A stretch of DNA of 64,000 nt from Zavarzinella sp. (GCA_041399155.1 JAWKTI010000007.1:62001-126000); one strand, 5' to 3'; positions 1-8,939 are shown, numbered from the stretch's first letter. Numbers and translations: made by a program. Notes: generated by a model from the letters alone, not told the origin.

Positions 1-221
1 GCGGTGCGTTTCGTGTCTTTGTCGTGCAGCACCACAATTTCGCCATCTTTGCTGAGATACACATCAATTTCGGTGCCATCTGCCTGCTGCTTCCAGGAAA
101 GTTCTACGCTTGCCAGCGTGTTTTCGGGTGCGTCAAACGACGCACCACGGTGGCCAATGATTTCAACACCAAAAGCAGGGGAAAGCAGTGTCATCAGCGT
201 GATTGTGAAAGCAATTCTCAT
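1..221 (-). CDS. Glycerophosphodiester phosphodiesterase, N-terminal fragment
   Basis: Only the first 73 codons are inside the window; the gene runs off the left edge. It opens with a hydrophobic signal-like segment (MRIAFTITLMTLLSPAFG) followed by EIIGHRGAS, the hallmark HRGA of the GDPD family, then a T-E-I-D-V segment (metal-binding E and D) and VVLHDKD (catalytic His). The family hydrolyses glycerophosphodiesters to glycerol-3-phosphate and an alcohol; the signal segment suggests an exported enzyme. It starts 13 bp after the end of the upstream dehydrogenase gene, so the two are probably co-transcribed. Family call is firm; substrate is unknown. Confidence 0.85.
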   Translation of the reverse strand, partial: MRIAFTITLMTLLSPAFGVEIIGHRGASFDAPENTLASVELSWKQQADGTEIDVYLSKDGEIVVLHDKDTKRT

Positions 222-234
222 GAATTTATTCTCA

Positions 235-1380
235 TTAAAACATATTCATTAAAAGTGGCAGCAACGCACCCACCTGCAGGCGACGTGGATTGTTGGCCAC
301 TCGTTCTGGATTAACCGCGTCGAGTAACATTGGCAGATCGCCTGCGCTGACTCCCACCTGAGACAATCGCGTGGGGCATTGTACCCGTTGAAGCAACTGC
401 TCCCACACGGCACATGCTTGGTCTACATCTTTTGCACCCAGGATCTGCACAATTTCTGTGATACTTTGGTGAATCTTTGCTACCCCACCTGGGTGCAGGC
501 AATCGTGGGGCCCCACCTGGGCGTTGAAACGGAGAAAGGTGCTGAAAACCATTGCCACTGCCCAACCATGGGGCACCCCGAACTTACTGGTCAGTGCGTA
601 ACTGAATGCATGTGGGCCCGTTGTTTTGCCAATGTTGATCGCCTTGCCAGCCAGGTGGGCTGCAGAAAGCATCGCCTGACGGTCCTCCATCGTGGAGTGG
701 CAAACGGCATTTTCGAGATGTGCCCACGCCAGATGGGCTGCTTGCCGTGCATATTCCGCCGATTCCGGTGTGCCACCGACGGCCCAGAGCGATTCCAGAG
801 CCTGGCACAGTGCGTCCAGGCCAGAGGCACTGGTAATGCCCGGCGGTAACTGTGCAGTCAGACTGGCATCCAGCACCACCATCGTGGGGAGCAGATTCGG
901 GTGCGCCAGCGAATATTTCGCCCCATCCAGATAGATCACGGCAAAATGGGTCGCTTCACTGCCTGTGCCCGCCGTGGTGGGAATGGCAATCAGTGGTGGG
1001 CCACTGGGTGTGAACGGGATTTCCCCACGAATGTGGGCTGCTAGCTGGTCCCCCAGTGCGGCATATCGGGCAATTACTTTCGCCACATCGATGGCAGAAC
1101 CCCCACCAAACGCCAGAACCAGGTCGGGCTGAAATGCCTGAAAGCTGGCAGTCCCACGCTGGACATCCTGATATTTGGGATTCGGTTCAAAATCATGAAA
1201 ATGTGCCAGGTGCGATGCCGGAAAATAGCTGCCAAACAGTTCGGCTGCACCAGTAAGGTCGTAGGCGTGTCGATCCGCAATTACCAGCACGCGAAATTGC
1301 CGTTGAGGATCAATCATCGCCGGAAGTTGTTGCAAACACCCCACTTCGTGCAGTATGGCCGGTAAATGGTTGAAAGGCAT
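235..1380 (-). CDS. Iron-containing alcohol dehydrogenase (possible phosphonoacetaldehyde reductase type)
   Basis: 381 residues, usual length for group III Fe-dependent alcohol dehydrogenases. The nucleotide-binding GGGSAIDVAK lies at 92-101 and IPTTAGTGSEAT at 133-144. Metal-ligand positions are D189, H257 and H271; the position usually held by His in DALxHAxE is Gln193 (DALCQALES). DGAKYSLAHP and the QALESLWAV segment recall phosphonoacetaldehyde-reductase-like members, but no phosphonate gene is nearby, so substrate is open. The start is supported by CAGGAA about 8 bases upstream. It probably forms an operon with the GDPD gene that follows 13 bp later. Confidence 0.85.
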   Translation of the reverse strand: MPFNHLPAILHEVGCLQQLPAMIDPQRQFRVLVIADRHAYDLTGAAELFGSYFPASHLAHFHDFEPNPKYQDVQRGTASFQAFQPDLVLAFGGGSAIDVAKVIARYAALGDQLAAHIRGEIPFTPSGPPLIAIPTTAGTGSEATHFAVIYLDGAKYSLAHPNLLPTMVVLDASLTAQLPPGITSASGLDALCQALESLWAVGGTPESAEYARQAAHLAWAHLENAVCHSTMEDRQAMLSAAHLAGKAINIGKTTGPHAFSYALTSKFGVPHGWAVAMVFSTFLRFNAQVGPHDCLHPGGVAKIHQSITEIVQILGAKDVDQACAVWEQLLQRVQCPTRLSQVGVSAGDLPMLLDAVNPERVANNPRRLQVGALLPLLMNMF

Positions 1381-1473
1381 GGGGTATTTCCTGTCAGTGG
1401 CCGAAGGAAGTTGTGAAACGAACAGAACAAACCGTTATTTAACGCTACGAAGCAAAAACGCCAATAAGCGATC

Positions 1474-1559
1474 ACTGGTTGGAAGCCGGTGCCACGATAA
1501 GCAAGGTGGCACTGGCTTCCAGCCGGTGAACAAGAAAAATCAGCGGCAGGATGCCGCTG
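1474..1559. repeat. Dispersed palindromic (REP-like) element
   Basis: Two adjacent hairpins. The first has 22-bp arms (1474-1495 and 1506-1527, 19 of 22 positions pair) around a 10-base loop; the arm contains GGTTGGAAGCCGGTGCCAC. The second is CAGCGGCA / TGCCGCTG at 1541-1548 and 1552-1559. Similar words recur near 31020-31040 and 43295-43360, so this looks like a dispersed genome repeat. It lies at the 3' end of the neighbouring gene and may also stop transcription or protect the mRNA end (inference). Confidence 0.7.
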
Positions 1560-2328
1560 CCACAGAAATACGCAGGCCGGTTTTATCATCGGGAACGACG
1601 ATACGAGCCTGGCCAGTACAACCACGCTCCTTATCGCACTTGCCAGTGGCTGAAAACAGCTTCCCAGCGGGTAAGCCAACGATCCCCAGCGAACAGTCGT
1701 ATTCGTGGCGAACCGGTTTGCCAAACGTGGCATCCGTCACCAGCAGAATCTTCGGCTCACCGTAACAGCCAAACCACCAGCGATCGTGGGCAAAAGTAGC
1801 TGTCTGGATCCCCAGGTGGGTGTGGCCACTCTTGATGATGTGCTTTTTCACAAACTTGAACTTTGAGTCATATTCATAGACGTAATTTTCCTCGACCTCG
1901 GTGGGCAAACCGCCCACCACGTAGAACTGTTTGTTGCGGATGCCAATACCACCCGCACCATGAAAAACTTCCGGCACCGCGTGGCGGGCCAATTCCTTCA
2001 ACGTTGCCGCTTCATACACATACACCCACGAATCCGCGTTGCCTTTCGGATCGTTGAACTTACCCAGATTCACTGCCACATAGAGTTTGCCATCCGCCTC
2101 ACAAAGATCGCCATGGTGGTTGGCCACCGCTATTTTCTTCAGCAGTTTCCCTTGCAGGTCGGTTTTCACCAGCGTGGTGGTATACGACCAGTAAATCGCC
2201 TTCTGATCGACGCAAATCCCCTGCAGGTGATGGGCGTAACTTCCTTCACAAACGACATCCCGATACTCTGCACCATAGACAAGGCTGCCAACCAGCGATA
2301 GTGCCAGCACGATATGATTTCTCATCAT
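1540..2328 (-). CDS. Exported protein of unknown function, beta-propeller-like
   Basis: 262 residues with an N-terminal signal peptide (MMRNHIVLALSLVGSLVYGA). The body has repeated short motifs of the type VYVYEAATLKEL, YVYEYDSKFKFVKKH and ILLVTDATFGKPV, resembling blades of an extracellular propeller or glutamine-cyclotransferase-like fold; no catalytic motif was recognised. AGGAG stands 8 bases before the chosen ATG. The last dozen residues (GLRISVAAASCR) are encoded by the dispersed palindromic repeat, so the original stop codon was probably lost when the repeat arrived. A secreted binding or scaffold role is a guess only. Confidence 0.7.
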   Translation of the reverse strand: MMRNHIVLALSLVGSLVYGAEYRDVVCEGSYAHHLQGICVDQKAIYWSYTTTLVKTDLQGKLLKKIAVANHHGDLCEADGKLYVAVNLGKFNDPKGNADSWVYVYEAATLKELARHAVPEVFHGAGGIGIRNKQFYVVGGLPTEVEENYVYEYDSKFKFVKKHIIKSGHTHLGIQTATFAHDRWWFGCYGEPKILLVTDATFGKPVRHEYDCSLGIVGLPAGKLFSATGKCDKERGCTGQARIVVPDDKTGLRISVAAASCR

Positions 2329-2458
2329 TTTCTCATCTCCTGGGGTGTGGATGCTTCATGATTGGTTGATGTAGTAAATTGAAGTGGTAACAGACGCACC
2401 GAGAGGCTGAGAACAGCTACAATTGACGATAATTTCACAAACCGGGTGGGGTGCATTG

Positions 2459-3148
2459 ATGAAAAAGAAAGCCAATTCTGCTGAGGTGCAGGAGATCCTG
2501 ACTCAACTGAAGGCACGCACGAATGAAAAAACGTATGCCCACAACAAAAAAGATGGTGCGGGCGAGAATCAATTTGGTGTCCCACTGGGGGAGATTCGCA
2601 AACTGGCAAAAGAGCTGAAGTTAAGCCACGAACAGGCACTGTCACTGTGGGCCACCGGAAACCTGGAGGCCCGCCTTCTGGCGATTCTGGCAATGAAGCC
2701 GAAGTCCTTATCTGCTAAGGAGTTGGATCAAATGATCCGCGAGGCCAATCAGGTTCAGGTGGCCGACTGGTTCAATGCCTACGTGGTGAAAAATCATCCC
2801 GATAAGGACACTTTTCGTGAAAGCTGGATGGACGATGCCGACCCATGGGCCGCACGTGCCGGCTGGGCGTTAACTTCTTCTCTGATTGTGAAAGATTCTT
2901 CAGAATTGGACCTTCCTGCACTGTTGGATCGGCTGGAAGCGGAAATGGCCACCGCCCCACCCATGGTGCAATGGACGATGAACTTCTGCCTGGGCCACAT
3001 TGGCATTCACCACGCCCAGTACCGCACGCGGGCGTTGGCAATTGGCGAAAAACTGGGATTGTACCGGGACTATCCCGTTTCCAAAGGCTGCACCCCACCG
3101 TATGTACCGATCTGGGTGAATGAAATGGTCAAACGTGCGGAAAAGTAA
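2459..3148 (+). CDS. DNA alkylation repair protein, AlkD-like
   Basis: 229 residues from the ATG at 2459. The chain is made of helical HEAT-like repeats with the AlkD-family look: the N-terminal segment ENQFGVPLGEIRKLAKELK, a central WATGNLEARLLAILAM, the DWFNAYVV segment, and DPWAARAGWAL followed by a C-terminal CLGHIGIHH. The family includes monofunctional glycosylases that remove alkylated bases from DNA in the cytoplasm, and also non-catalytic relatives. An in-frame ATG 12 codons earlier exists, but family proteins begin near the MKKKA start. It stands alone, divergent from the exported protein on its left. Confidence 0.8.
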   Translation: MKKKANSAEVQEILTQLKARTNEKTYAHNKKDGAGENQFGVPLGEIRKLAKELKLSHEQALSLWATGNLEARLLAILAMKPKSLSAKELDQMIREANQVQVADWFNAYVVKNHPDKDTFRESWMDDADPWAARAGWALTSSLIVKDSSELDLPALLDRLEAEMATAPPMVQWTMNFCLGHIGIHHAQYRTRALAIGEKLGLYRDYPVSKGCTPPYVPIWVNEMVKRAEK

Positions 3149-3199
3149 TGTCGCAGGATATTAATTTGGGATGTAGTATGTCCCGCCACCATCATTCGT

Positions 3200-3640
3200 G
3201 ATGCCAAGGTTGCGTTCACCGGTGAAGGCAGAATCCTCAAAGTACAACCTATTACCTGTTACCCACTTGAAACCGTCATTCCCGCGAAGGCGGGAATCCA
3301 GGGCAGAAACTTGAATCTTGAGACGGCCTTACAGGCCTTCGGAAATTGGAAACTTCCAATCCTGGCCCTCACGGACCAGGCTAAGACTAGACGGCACTTC
3401 GTGCCTGAAGCATGGACGCTTTTTGCCTTCAGACGGTTACACCAACCATCATTCCCGCGAAGGCAGAAAACTCAACGTACAACCTAGCGCCTGTTACCCA
3501 CTTGAAAACGTCATTCCCGCGAAGGCGGGAATCCAGGGACAGCTCAAGCTATCAACAATAAACTGCTTTCCACTTGAAACCGTCATTCCCGCGAAGGCGG
3601 GAATCCAGGGCAGAAACTTGAACTGGCATCGCATCATCTG
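3200..3640. repeat. Composite dispersed repeat, left copy
   Basis: This gene-free stretch (3149-3728) is packed with repeats. Three hairpins ATTCCCGC-GAAG-GCGGGAAT sit at 3278-3297, 3513-3532 and 3585-3604, each inside CGTC...CCAGG context. A 105-bp block at 3309-3413 (contains AGACGGCCTTACAGGCC and ACGGCACTTCGTGCC) recurs almost unchanged at 5522-5626. Half-copies ending in GAAGGCAGAAAACTC lack the second arm. I see no gene in it. The units resemble the short inverted-repeat families known from other bacteria. Confidence 0.85.
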
Positions 3641-3728
3641 CTCTGTAAGCAGATGGCGTAAGCCGCGGTGCCCATAAATTGCCATGTTGGGCAATTGTTG
3701 ATAACGCATTAAACGTTTCTATCAATTC

Positions 3729-4631
3729 TTAGTGTCCATCAATTGCAATCTCGAACCAGGAAACCCAGCTAAATGACCGTGTGGTTCGAATCTGGATGTA
3801 GCGAGCCTTCATGCCCAACGGAAATCCAAAATGCAGTTCATCGTATTTTCTGTAGACGCCATTGAACGTGTGTACCAAGTTACCCTGTTGCCGAGTTTCA
3901 CCCATTGGGTCGTCAGAAACCCATAATTCAACGGTCTGTGGGCCACCTGAAGTGTTGAGCAACAGGCGAATTTCACTAAGAGTAACGGACTTGCCCATAT
4001 CAGCTTCCAGCCATGCAGGGGCACCTTTACCAGCATTCCAGCAAGTATTCAGATTTGAATCGAAAGCACTTTTTCCATCATTCTTATCCCAGATTGAGCT
4101 TGTATTCACGGCCACAACTTCTAATGTGCCCCACATAAATTGAACATCATCCGGATTGTTTCTGGCGGGAAGGTCAGTGAAGCGCATTTCTGGCCGGAAA
4201 CCATTTTCTTCTACATGGTTATTCTCGGTTGTGCTTGAGAACGTCATGTAACCAGCAAAGGATGAAGCCATGGGAGCTGAGATTATGGTGAGAACGGCAG
4301 TAACAACAAGTAATAACAATTGTGGATATTGATTGAAATACTTAAAGGGAAATGAAACAAGATCGACACCGCCCAGGTAATTGGTGGGTTCTTCATTTTC
4401 AACCTTTGATGCACATTTCGTGAAAACAATAGTCGCACAGAATAGTCCCAGGCCATAAAGTATGCCTACAAGAAAGACAACACGCATAAAGGCGGCAAGC
4501 AGAACCAGGAGGATGGCGAGGCCAATCCCGGTAACGGTGGCTTTCCACAACAGTTTTTTCCAGTCGTTTATTCCTTCTTCATTGTCGTAATAGCTCACGC
4601 AGTTCTCCAGTAATCTGTGCTCAGAAATCAA
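3729..4631 (-). CDS. Membrane protein with C-terminal discoidin (F5/8 type C)-like domain
   Basis: 300 residues. Hydrophobic segments lie at roughly 27-76 (two helices) and 102-125. From about residue 180 the chain reads like a discoidin domain: SAFDSNLNTCWNAGK, then WLEADMGKSVTLSEIRLLL, VELWVSDDP and a closing ARYIQIRTTRSFSWVSWFEI. Such domains usually bind carbohydrate or lipid surfaces, here probably outside the cytoplasmic membrane. The start overlaps the stop of the upstream gene by 4 bp (ATGA), so translation is coupled. The pair is bracketed by the composite repeats. Exact function unknown. Confidence 0.7.
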   Translation of the reverse strand: MISEHRLLENCVSYYDNEEGINDWKKLLWKATVTGIGLAILLVLLAAFMRVVFLVGILYGLGLFCATIVFTKCASKVENEEPTNYLGGVDLVSFPFKYFNQYPQLLLLVVTAVLTIISAPMASSFAGYMTFSSTTENNHVEENGFRPEMRFTDLPARNNPDDVQFMWGTLEVVAVNTSSIWDKNDGKSAFDSNLNTCWNAGKGAPAWLEADMGKSVTLSEIRLLLNTSGGPQTVELWVSDDPMGETRQQGNLVHTFNGVYRKYDELHFGFPLGMKARYIQIRTTRSFSWVSWFEIAIDGH

Positions 4632-5188
4632 ACATCATACTTTGGATAGGCGACCATTTCAGCATCACCATCATCGTGTTCTTCGCCTTTATAAAATTTG
4701 CAATAAATGTAGGGCTTAGTAAGCTTCCCGTCTGGCAGGAACTTGTAATAAACGGAAATACAGACGAAGTAAGCCTTGTATTTTTTTCCAGTAATCCACT
4801 TCGGAATTCTAACGGGATATCGATTACCGTATTCAGTCCTTACAACGGTTTCGATGATTTGCTCATCAACTGCATCATTGTCTCTTGCCTTAAAATGGCG
4901 AATCGCTTCAGCCCACTCTTGTAACTTCTCTTCCAAATCAGATACGTCATCCAACGTGCAGACGAACATAGCAGGCAACGAGTCATGTTCACTGCTTTTA
5001 CGGAAAAGATTTTCATTTGCGAATACGAGCCAGGCTTTGACAATCTCGCCCTCGCGCTCAAGTTTCGCTTTAAGTGCTGTTAGAAAGCCGAGTAGATTGA
5101 CTAAATACACGAAGCAAAAGAGTACAAAACCGACGATTACCAGAATGGCAAAAGAGCCGAGTATTGGCCAAATTAACATAGTCACCAA
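4628..5188 (-). CDS. Single-pass membrane protein of unknown function
   Basis: 186 residues, not recognised. One long hydrophobic segment near residues 8-38 (ILGSFAILVIVGFVLFCFVY) is followed by a charged soluble part with repeated aromatic/basic beta segments (YGNRYPVRIPKWITGKKYKAY) and an acidic tail. Two ATGs (codons 1 and 4) are possible starts. It is the first gene of a two-gene unit with the discoidin-like membrane protein (4-bp overlap). Base composition is lower in GC than the 7-12 kb cluster, and both genes sit between direct repeats, which may mean a transferred module. Confidence 0.6.
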   Translation of the reverse strand: MVTMLIWPILGSFAILVIVGFVLFCFVYLVNLLGFLTALKAKLEREGEIVKAWLVFANENLFRKSSEHDSLPAMFVCTLDDVSDLEEKLQEWAEAIRHFKARDNDAVDEQIIETVVRTEYGNRYPVRIPKWITGKKYKAYFVCISVYYKFLPDGKLTKPYIYCKFYKGEEHDDGDAEMVAYPKYDV

Positions 5189-5363
5189 GTGGGAAACTGT
5201 GGATTATTGACATGTCCTGACGCTGCAGGTTATATGGTACAGTATGAGGAACACAAATCTTGGTTCAGTATACCCAATACATCCCTGGGACACAATTGAA
5301 AAACTAACTCTGTCCGCGCACAAAGTAGGTTTGAATCCCACATTTCTCTAACGCAGTTAGGGA

Positions 5364-5770
5364 AGACGGCACTTCGTGCCTGAAGCATGGACGCTGTTTG
5401 CCTTCAGACGATTGTCAAAAAAACGTCATTCCCGTGAAGGCAGAAAACTCAAAGTAGATCCTAGCACCTGTTATCCAATTGAAACAGTCATTCCCGCGAA
5501 GGCGGGAATCCATGGGAGGAAATTTGAATCTTGAGACGGCCTTACAGGCCTTCGGTAATTGAAAACTTCCATCCCTGGCCCTCACGGACCAGGCTAAGAC
5601 TAGACGGCACTTCGTGCCTGAAGCATTGCCGTTGTTTCCTTCGTACGGTTGCAACAACAACCGTCATTCCCCACGAAGGCAGAAAACTCAAACTACAACC
5701 TATTACCGGTTACCCTCTTGAAACCGTCATTCCCGCGAAGGCGGGAATCCAGGGCAGAAACTCGAACTGG
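5364..5770. repeat. Composite dispersed repeat, right copy
   Basis: Gene-free stretch 5189-5958. Hairpins ATTCCCGC-GAAG-GCGGGAAT at 5490-5509 and 5729-5748; the 105-bp block of the left copy recurs at 5522-5626; a further part copy (ACGGCACTTCGTGCC to GCCTTCAGACG) is at 5364-5410. Same orientation as the left copy at 3200-3640, so the two genes between them are flanked by long direct repeats. The rest (5771-5958) is AT-rich with nothing recognised. Confidence 0.85.
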
Positions 5771-5958
5771 CATGGAGAAAACCTGTTGTGGATCATGTAT
5801 CTTTTCTTAACAAAATATTTGCGATCAATAAATCAAAAAACGTCTTGTAATCGTCTAATTTCATCGTTATTCTGATCTTGGCGACTTGTCGAGCGTCCAT
5901 GTGTCTGAGGCCAACACGCAAAACAATCAGTCCTAGAATTAAAATTGATTATGAATTG

Positions 5959-6420
5959 CTATTCAGTTAGCAGTTCTAAATTGTATCTATGAATTGTAAT
6001 TGCATCAGAAAAATTAGTTTGTATTACTGGGCATTTGAAATAGTGTTTTAGCGCCTGTCCATTTGTCCAAGGGACATCTCCATATCCAGTATACGCTATG
6101 CAATCAACAAGATCGAATTCAAAAAAAACGATTACTGATCGACTATGTTTGATGTAGCCAACCACCCATCTCTTGTTAATTTCTACAAATTCTGCCTCTG
6201 AGTCTACAGGTTGGACTCTCGTTGACTTCCCTATGAAAGATGTCTTTTTCTCCATGGTAGAGCGATCTAAAATGGTTAGTTTGTACGCAATTACATCAAT
6301 ATCTGATCGAACATTTTTAATCGTAAATCGAAATGTATTTGTTTCAAAGCGCAATTCACTTGAGCTATCGTCACATGCGGATAGCAACATACAATTGAGC
6401 ATAACAATCAATTTTTTCAT
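5959..6420 (-). CDS. Predicted lipoprotein, unknown function
   Basis: 153 residues if started at the ATG of MKKLIVMLN; an upstream in-frame ATG adds six residues. The N-terminus MKKLIVMLNCMLLSAC ends in a lipobox (LSAC), predicting lipid attachment and export. The mature part is beta-rich (FRFTIKNVRSDIDVIAYKLTI, VIVFFEFDLVDCIAY) with no recognised motif. The gene is AT-rich compared with the genes to its right. It stands alone just right of the composite repeat, so it may belong to the same variable segment. Coding status rests on the lipobox and intact frame. Confidence 0.6.
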   Translation of the reverse strand: MKKLIVMLNCMLLSACDDSSSELRFETNTFRFTIKNVRSDIDVIAYKLTILDRSTMEKKTSFIGKSTRVQPVDSEAEFVEINKRWVVGYIKHSRSVIVFFEFDLVDCIAYTGYGDVPWTNGQALKHYFKCPVIQTNFSDAITIHRYNLELLTE

Positions 6421-6631
6421 CGGAATTGATTGGATCATTTTTGACTCACAGTCTCGGTTAGAATGAGGACTATCCGATCTTTTTTCGTCTGTGCCATCGT
6501 CAAGTTTACAAGAAATTCCCTTGCTGGCGCTGCGGGCTATGCTCTATCGGAAAATCGAATACTTCGAACATATTTCACCCTGGACTGATGGGAATAAAGT
6601 TCTCCGAAACAGATCAGCGTTTGTTGATCAA

Positions 6632-7477
6632 CTATTCCGGTACTGGTTCGGCCAGTTCCTGGGTGGGGGATGGTTTTGCATTCTGATCTACCAGCAATGG
6701 GATTGGCGAGCGGAATTTCGGCTGGCGGAAGAGTTTCCAAAGATCGGCGTTGACATCACCCCCCTGCCAGGCCGTCAGTGGGGCGGAAAGGTCGATTTCG
6801 TCCATTGTGCAGCCTAGAAAATTCGCTTTCGCCAGCAATTCAGCCCACAGGAACGGGCCGAATGACTGAAAACTCATTTTTTCCAGCACCGTGCGGCGAA
6901 ACAGCTTCAGTGGGCTGAACGGATCGAAAAAGTGCACACTGAACATCCAGCGAATTTTGCGTTTCAACTGTTCGTATTCTGGCCCATACCATGCGGCAGG
7001 TGGGCTGGCCCAATAGCCAAACACAATCCGTAACCAGATGCTCCACAAGTACTTACGGCGTTTTTTCCATTTCGGCAGTGCGATCCCTCTACGGCGAGTG
7101 CTGACCACAGAGACCTGTTCACCCGTTATCTCGTTTAACAGCGGTAACGCACCAAACATGGAGTGCACTTCGGCCCGCGTGGGGTTGATCTGGGCATCGG
7201 CCACCAGAACCAGTGGGTACTGACTGCGCTGCACCGCCTCGGTGAGCATTTCTGCAGCACCCGTTTCTTTGGGGAAGTGCAATACGTGGATATTGTCCTG
7301 GATGCTGTCGCACCGCACCTGATTTTCATCGGCAGGCTGGCACAGAATGAATTCCCACGTGGTTTTGAAGGCATCCTGCAATTGCAGCCAGCGTTTTACC
7401 ACCGGATCTGTTGCAAATGGCGTGCTCAACCCCAGAATGATGAGAGAAACACGATCTTCAGCGGTGGGAGATGCCAT
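6632..7477 (-). CDS. Family 2-like glycosyltransferase
   Basis: 281 residues from ATG 7477, preceded by AAGGGA; a TTG lies one codon earlier. The fold order fits a GT-A enzyme: VSLIILGLSTPF start, QSIQ-type middle, and VLVADAQINP in the place of the DxD metal site. Downstream, FFDPFSPLKLFRRTVLEKM and FGPFLWAELLAKANFLGCTMDEIDL resemble the acceptor side of ceramide-glucosyltransferase/dolichol-type GT2 members. It overlaps the ArnT-like gene by 20 bp and is the last gene of a leftward cluster with a flippase, suggesting a role in building a lipid-linked glycan. Donor and acceptor are unknown. Confidence 0.7.
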   Translation of the reverse strand: MASPTAEDRVSLIILGLSTPFATDPVVKRWLQLQDAFKTTWEFILCQPADENQVRCDSIQDNIHVLHFPKETGAAEMLTEAVQRSQYPLVLVADAQINPTRAEVHSMFGALPLLNEITGEQVSVVSTRRRGIALPKWKKRRKYLWSIWLRIVFGYWASPPAAWYGPEYEQLKRKIRWMFSVHFFDPFSPLKLFRRTVLEKMSFQSFGPFLWAELLAKANFLGCTMDEIDLSAPLTAWQGGDVNADLWKLFRQPKFRSPIPLLVDQNAKPSPTQELAEPVPE

Positions 7478-8939
7478 CAATTTCCCTTATGGTGATCAAG
7501 GCTACCGGACGGTGCTGTGGCCTGCCGTTCCAGGTAGTATTTTGTACCAGCACATGCAATTGCCTACCAAACAGCGCCTGTAAGTCCGGCAAGGCACCCA
7601 GCCGGGCAATGACGTACAAATCGCCTGGTAAGGCGGCCTGTGCTGCAATATCAGTATACGAGGTCATTGTGAGAAATGGCTGATGCAGATGGTAGGCTAA
7701 TTGGTGCGATTCCACCTGAAAAAATATTACCTTGCTGTCGGTGGGCTTGTGGCGAACGATTTCTGCGGCAAACGAAGCCAGTTGGTGCTTTTCTTCCATT
7801 TTTCGCGTCACCACGTGGTCGAATACCTGCCAACCCACCGGATAGATTGCGATGATCGTCCAGAAACTGATTCTGATGAACCTTCCCCACGTGCGGTGGG
7901 CAATTTCGCTGGCAATGCCGATTCCCGACAGGATGGCCAGACCAGGAAACAGTGGCAGCAGATAATCGGCTCGTTTGAAACTGGCCAGCGACAGTAACAG
8001 AAACATTCCCCCCACCCAGCAGGCGGTGAAACGTGCTTGCGGATCGCCCCAAGTACTTTTCCGGTAACAGGTTACGAACAAGGCCGCAGTCCAGGGGAGA
8101 AAATCAATCAGTATCCGTGGCAGATAATACCACAGTGGGTAGCTGGCAAGTGCTTCCTGCTGACCAGTGGCACGCGCCAGGTGGTGGTACAGAAAGAATT
8201 CACGCGTAAATGCCCCATCGGTGCGTGTGTGGGCCAGAATGTACCAGGGTGCTGCCAGGAGAATCCCAATCAGACATGCAATTGATAGTTTGAATAACCA
8301 TTGCCAACGGAATGTTCGGTATTGCAACAACCACCATGGGCCAAGGGTTGTGGCCACCAATACCAGGGCAATCGGGCCTTTCAACAACAGCCCACCTGCC
8401 AGGAAAAGGGAGGCGAGCATTAGGCGGACTGTGGAAACATTCTTTTCGTAAAATATTACCAGAAAAGAAGTTACAGCGAATGTTAATGGGAGATCAATTC
8501 GCCCCACCTGGGCCGTACCTGCGAAACGGATACTGGTAACCAGCACAAGGGGTGCGATCCAACTGGCAGCACGTTTCCCGTGTCGGAACAGGAATCGGTG
8601 GATAACGATCATGCACCCAAATGCCGCCAGCACTGCTGGTAACCTCACGCAGATGGGCGAAACGACACGCTCATTCAGAATGGCAATGCCAGCAACCATC
8701 CAGTAGTATCCGGGCGGTTTCTGCAGTTCGGGCGTGCCATCAGGTAAGTGGGGAATGACCCACTGGCTTTGTTCCAGCATACTGCGGGCATTCAGTGCGG
8801 CACGTGCTTCGTGACTGGCCCAAAGCCCACGTGAATTGAGGCTGGGCAATAAAATTAATGCCCCATAGAAAATTTGCAGCGCCAAGATGAAGGTGGAACG
8901 CTGATACCAGCGAAGTGACGTGGGATCCTGCACCATCAT
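7458..8939 (-). CDS. ArnT/PMT-like membrane glycosyltransferase (GT83)
   Basis: 493 residues, about ten to twelve hydrophobic helices. The first loop reads GLWASHEARAALNARSM, the acidic-residue loop typical of ArnT and protein O-mannosyltransferases, followed by ELQKPPGYYWMVAG (the KPP(G/L)YYW motif). These enzymes transfer a sugar from a polyprenyl phosphate to lipid A or protein on the outer face of the cytoplasmic membrane. Its ATG overlaps the stop of the upstream ABC transporter by 4 bp, and its 3' end overlaps the next glycosyltransferase by 20 bp, so the three are a tight operon. Acceptor not known. Confidence 0.8.
   Translation of the reverse strand: MMVQDPTSLRWYQRSTFILALQIFYGALILLPSLNSRGLWASHEARAALNARSMLEQSQWVIPHLPDGTPELQKPPGYYWMVAGIAILNERVVSPICVRLPAVLAAFGCMIVIHRFLFRHGKRAASWIAPLVLVTSIRFAGTAQVGRIDLPLTFAVTSFLVIFYEKNVSTVRLMLASLFLAGGLLLKGPIALVLVATTLGPWWLLQYRTFRWQWLFKLSIACLIGILLAAPWYILAHTRTDGAFTREFFLYHHLARATGQQEALASYPLWYYLPRILIDFLPWTAALFVTCYRKSTWGDPQARFTACWVGGMFLLLSLASFKRADYLLPLFPGLAILSGIGIASEIAHRTWGRFIRISFWTIIAIYPVGWQVFDHVVTRKMEEKHQLASFAAEIVRHKPTDSKVIFFQVESHQLAYHLHQPFLTMTSYTDIAAQAALPGDLYVIARLGALPDLQALFGRQLHVLVQNTTWNGRPQHRPVALITIREIDGISHR

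Noticed and set aside
379..849. 156-codon plus-strand frame opposite the alcohol dehydrogenase
   Set aside because: Shadow of the dehydrogenase gene, which has all family motifs.
5310..5350. T-arm-like sequence AGGTTTGAATCCCAC, possible tRNA remnant
   Set aside because: Stem pairs poorly and no acceptor or anticodon arm could be folded around it.
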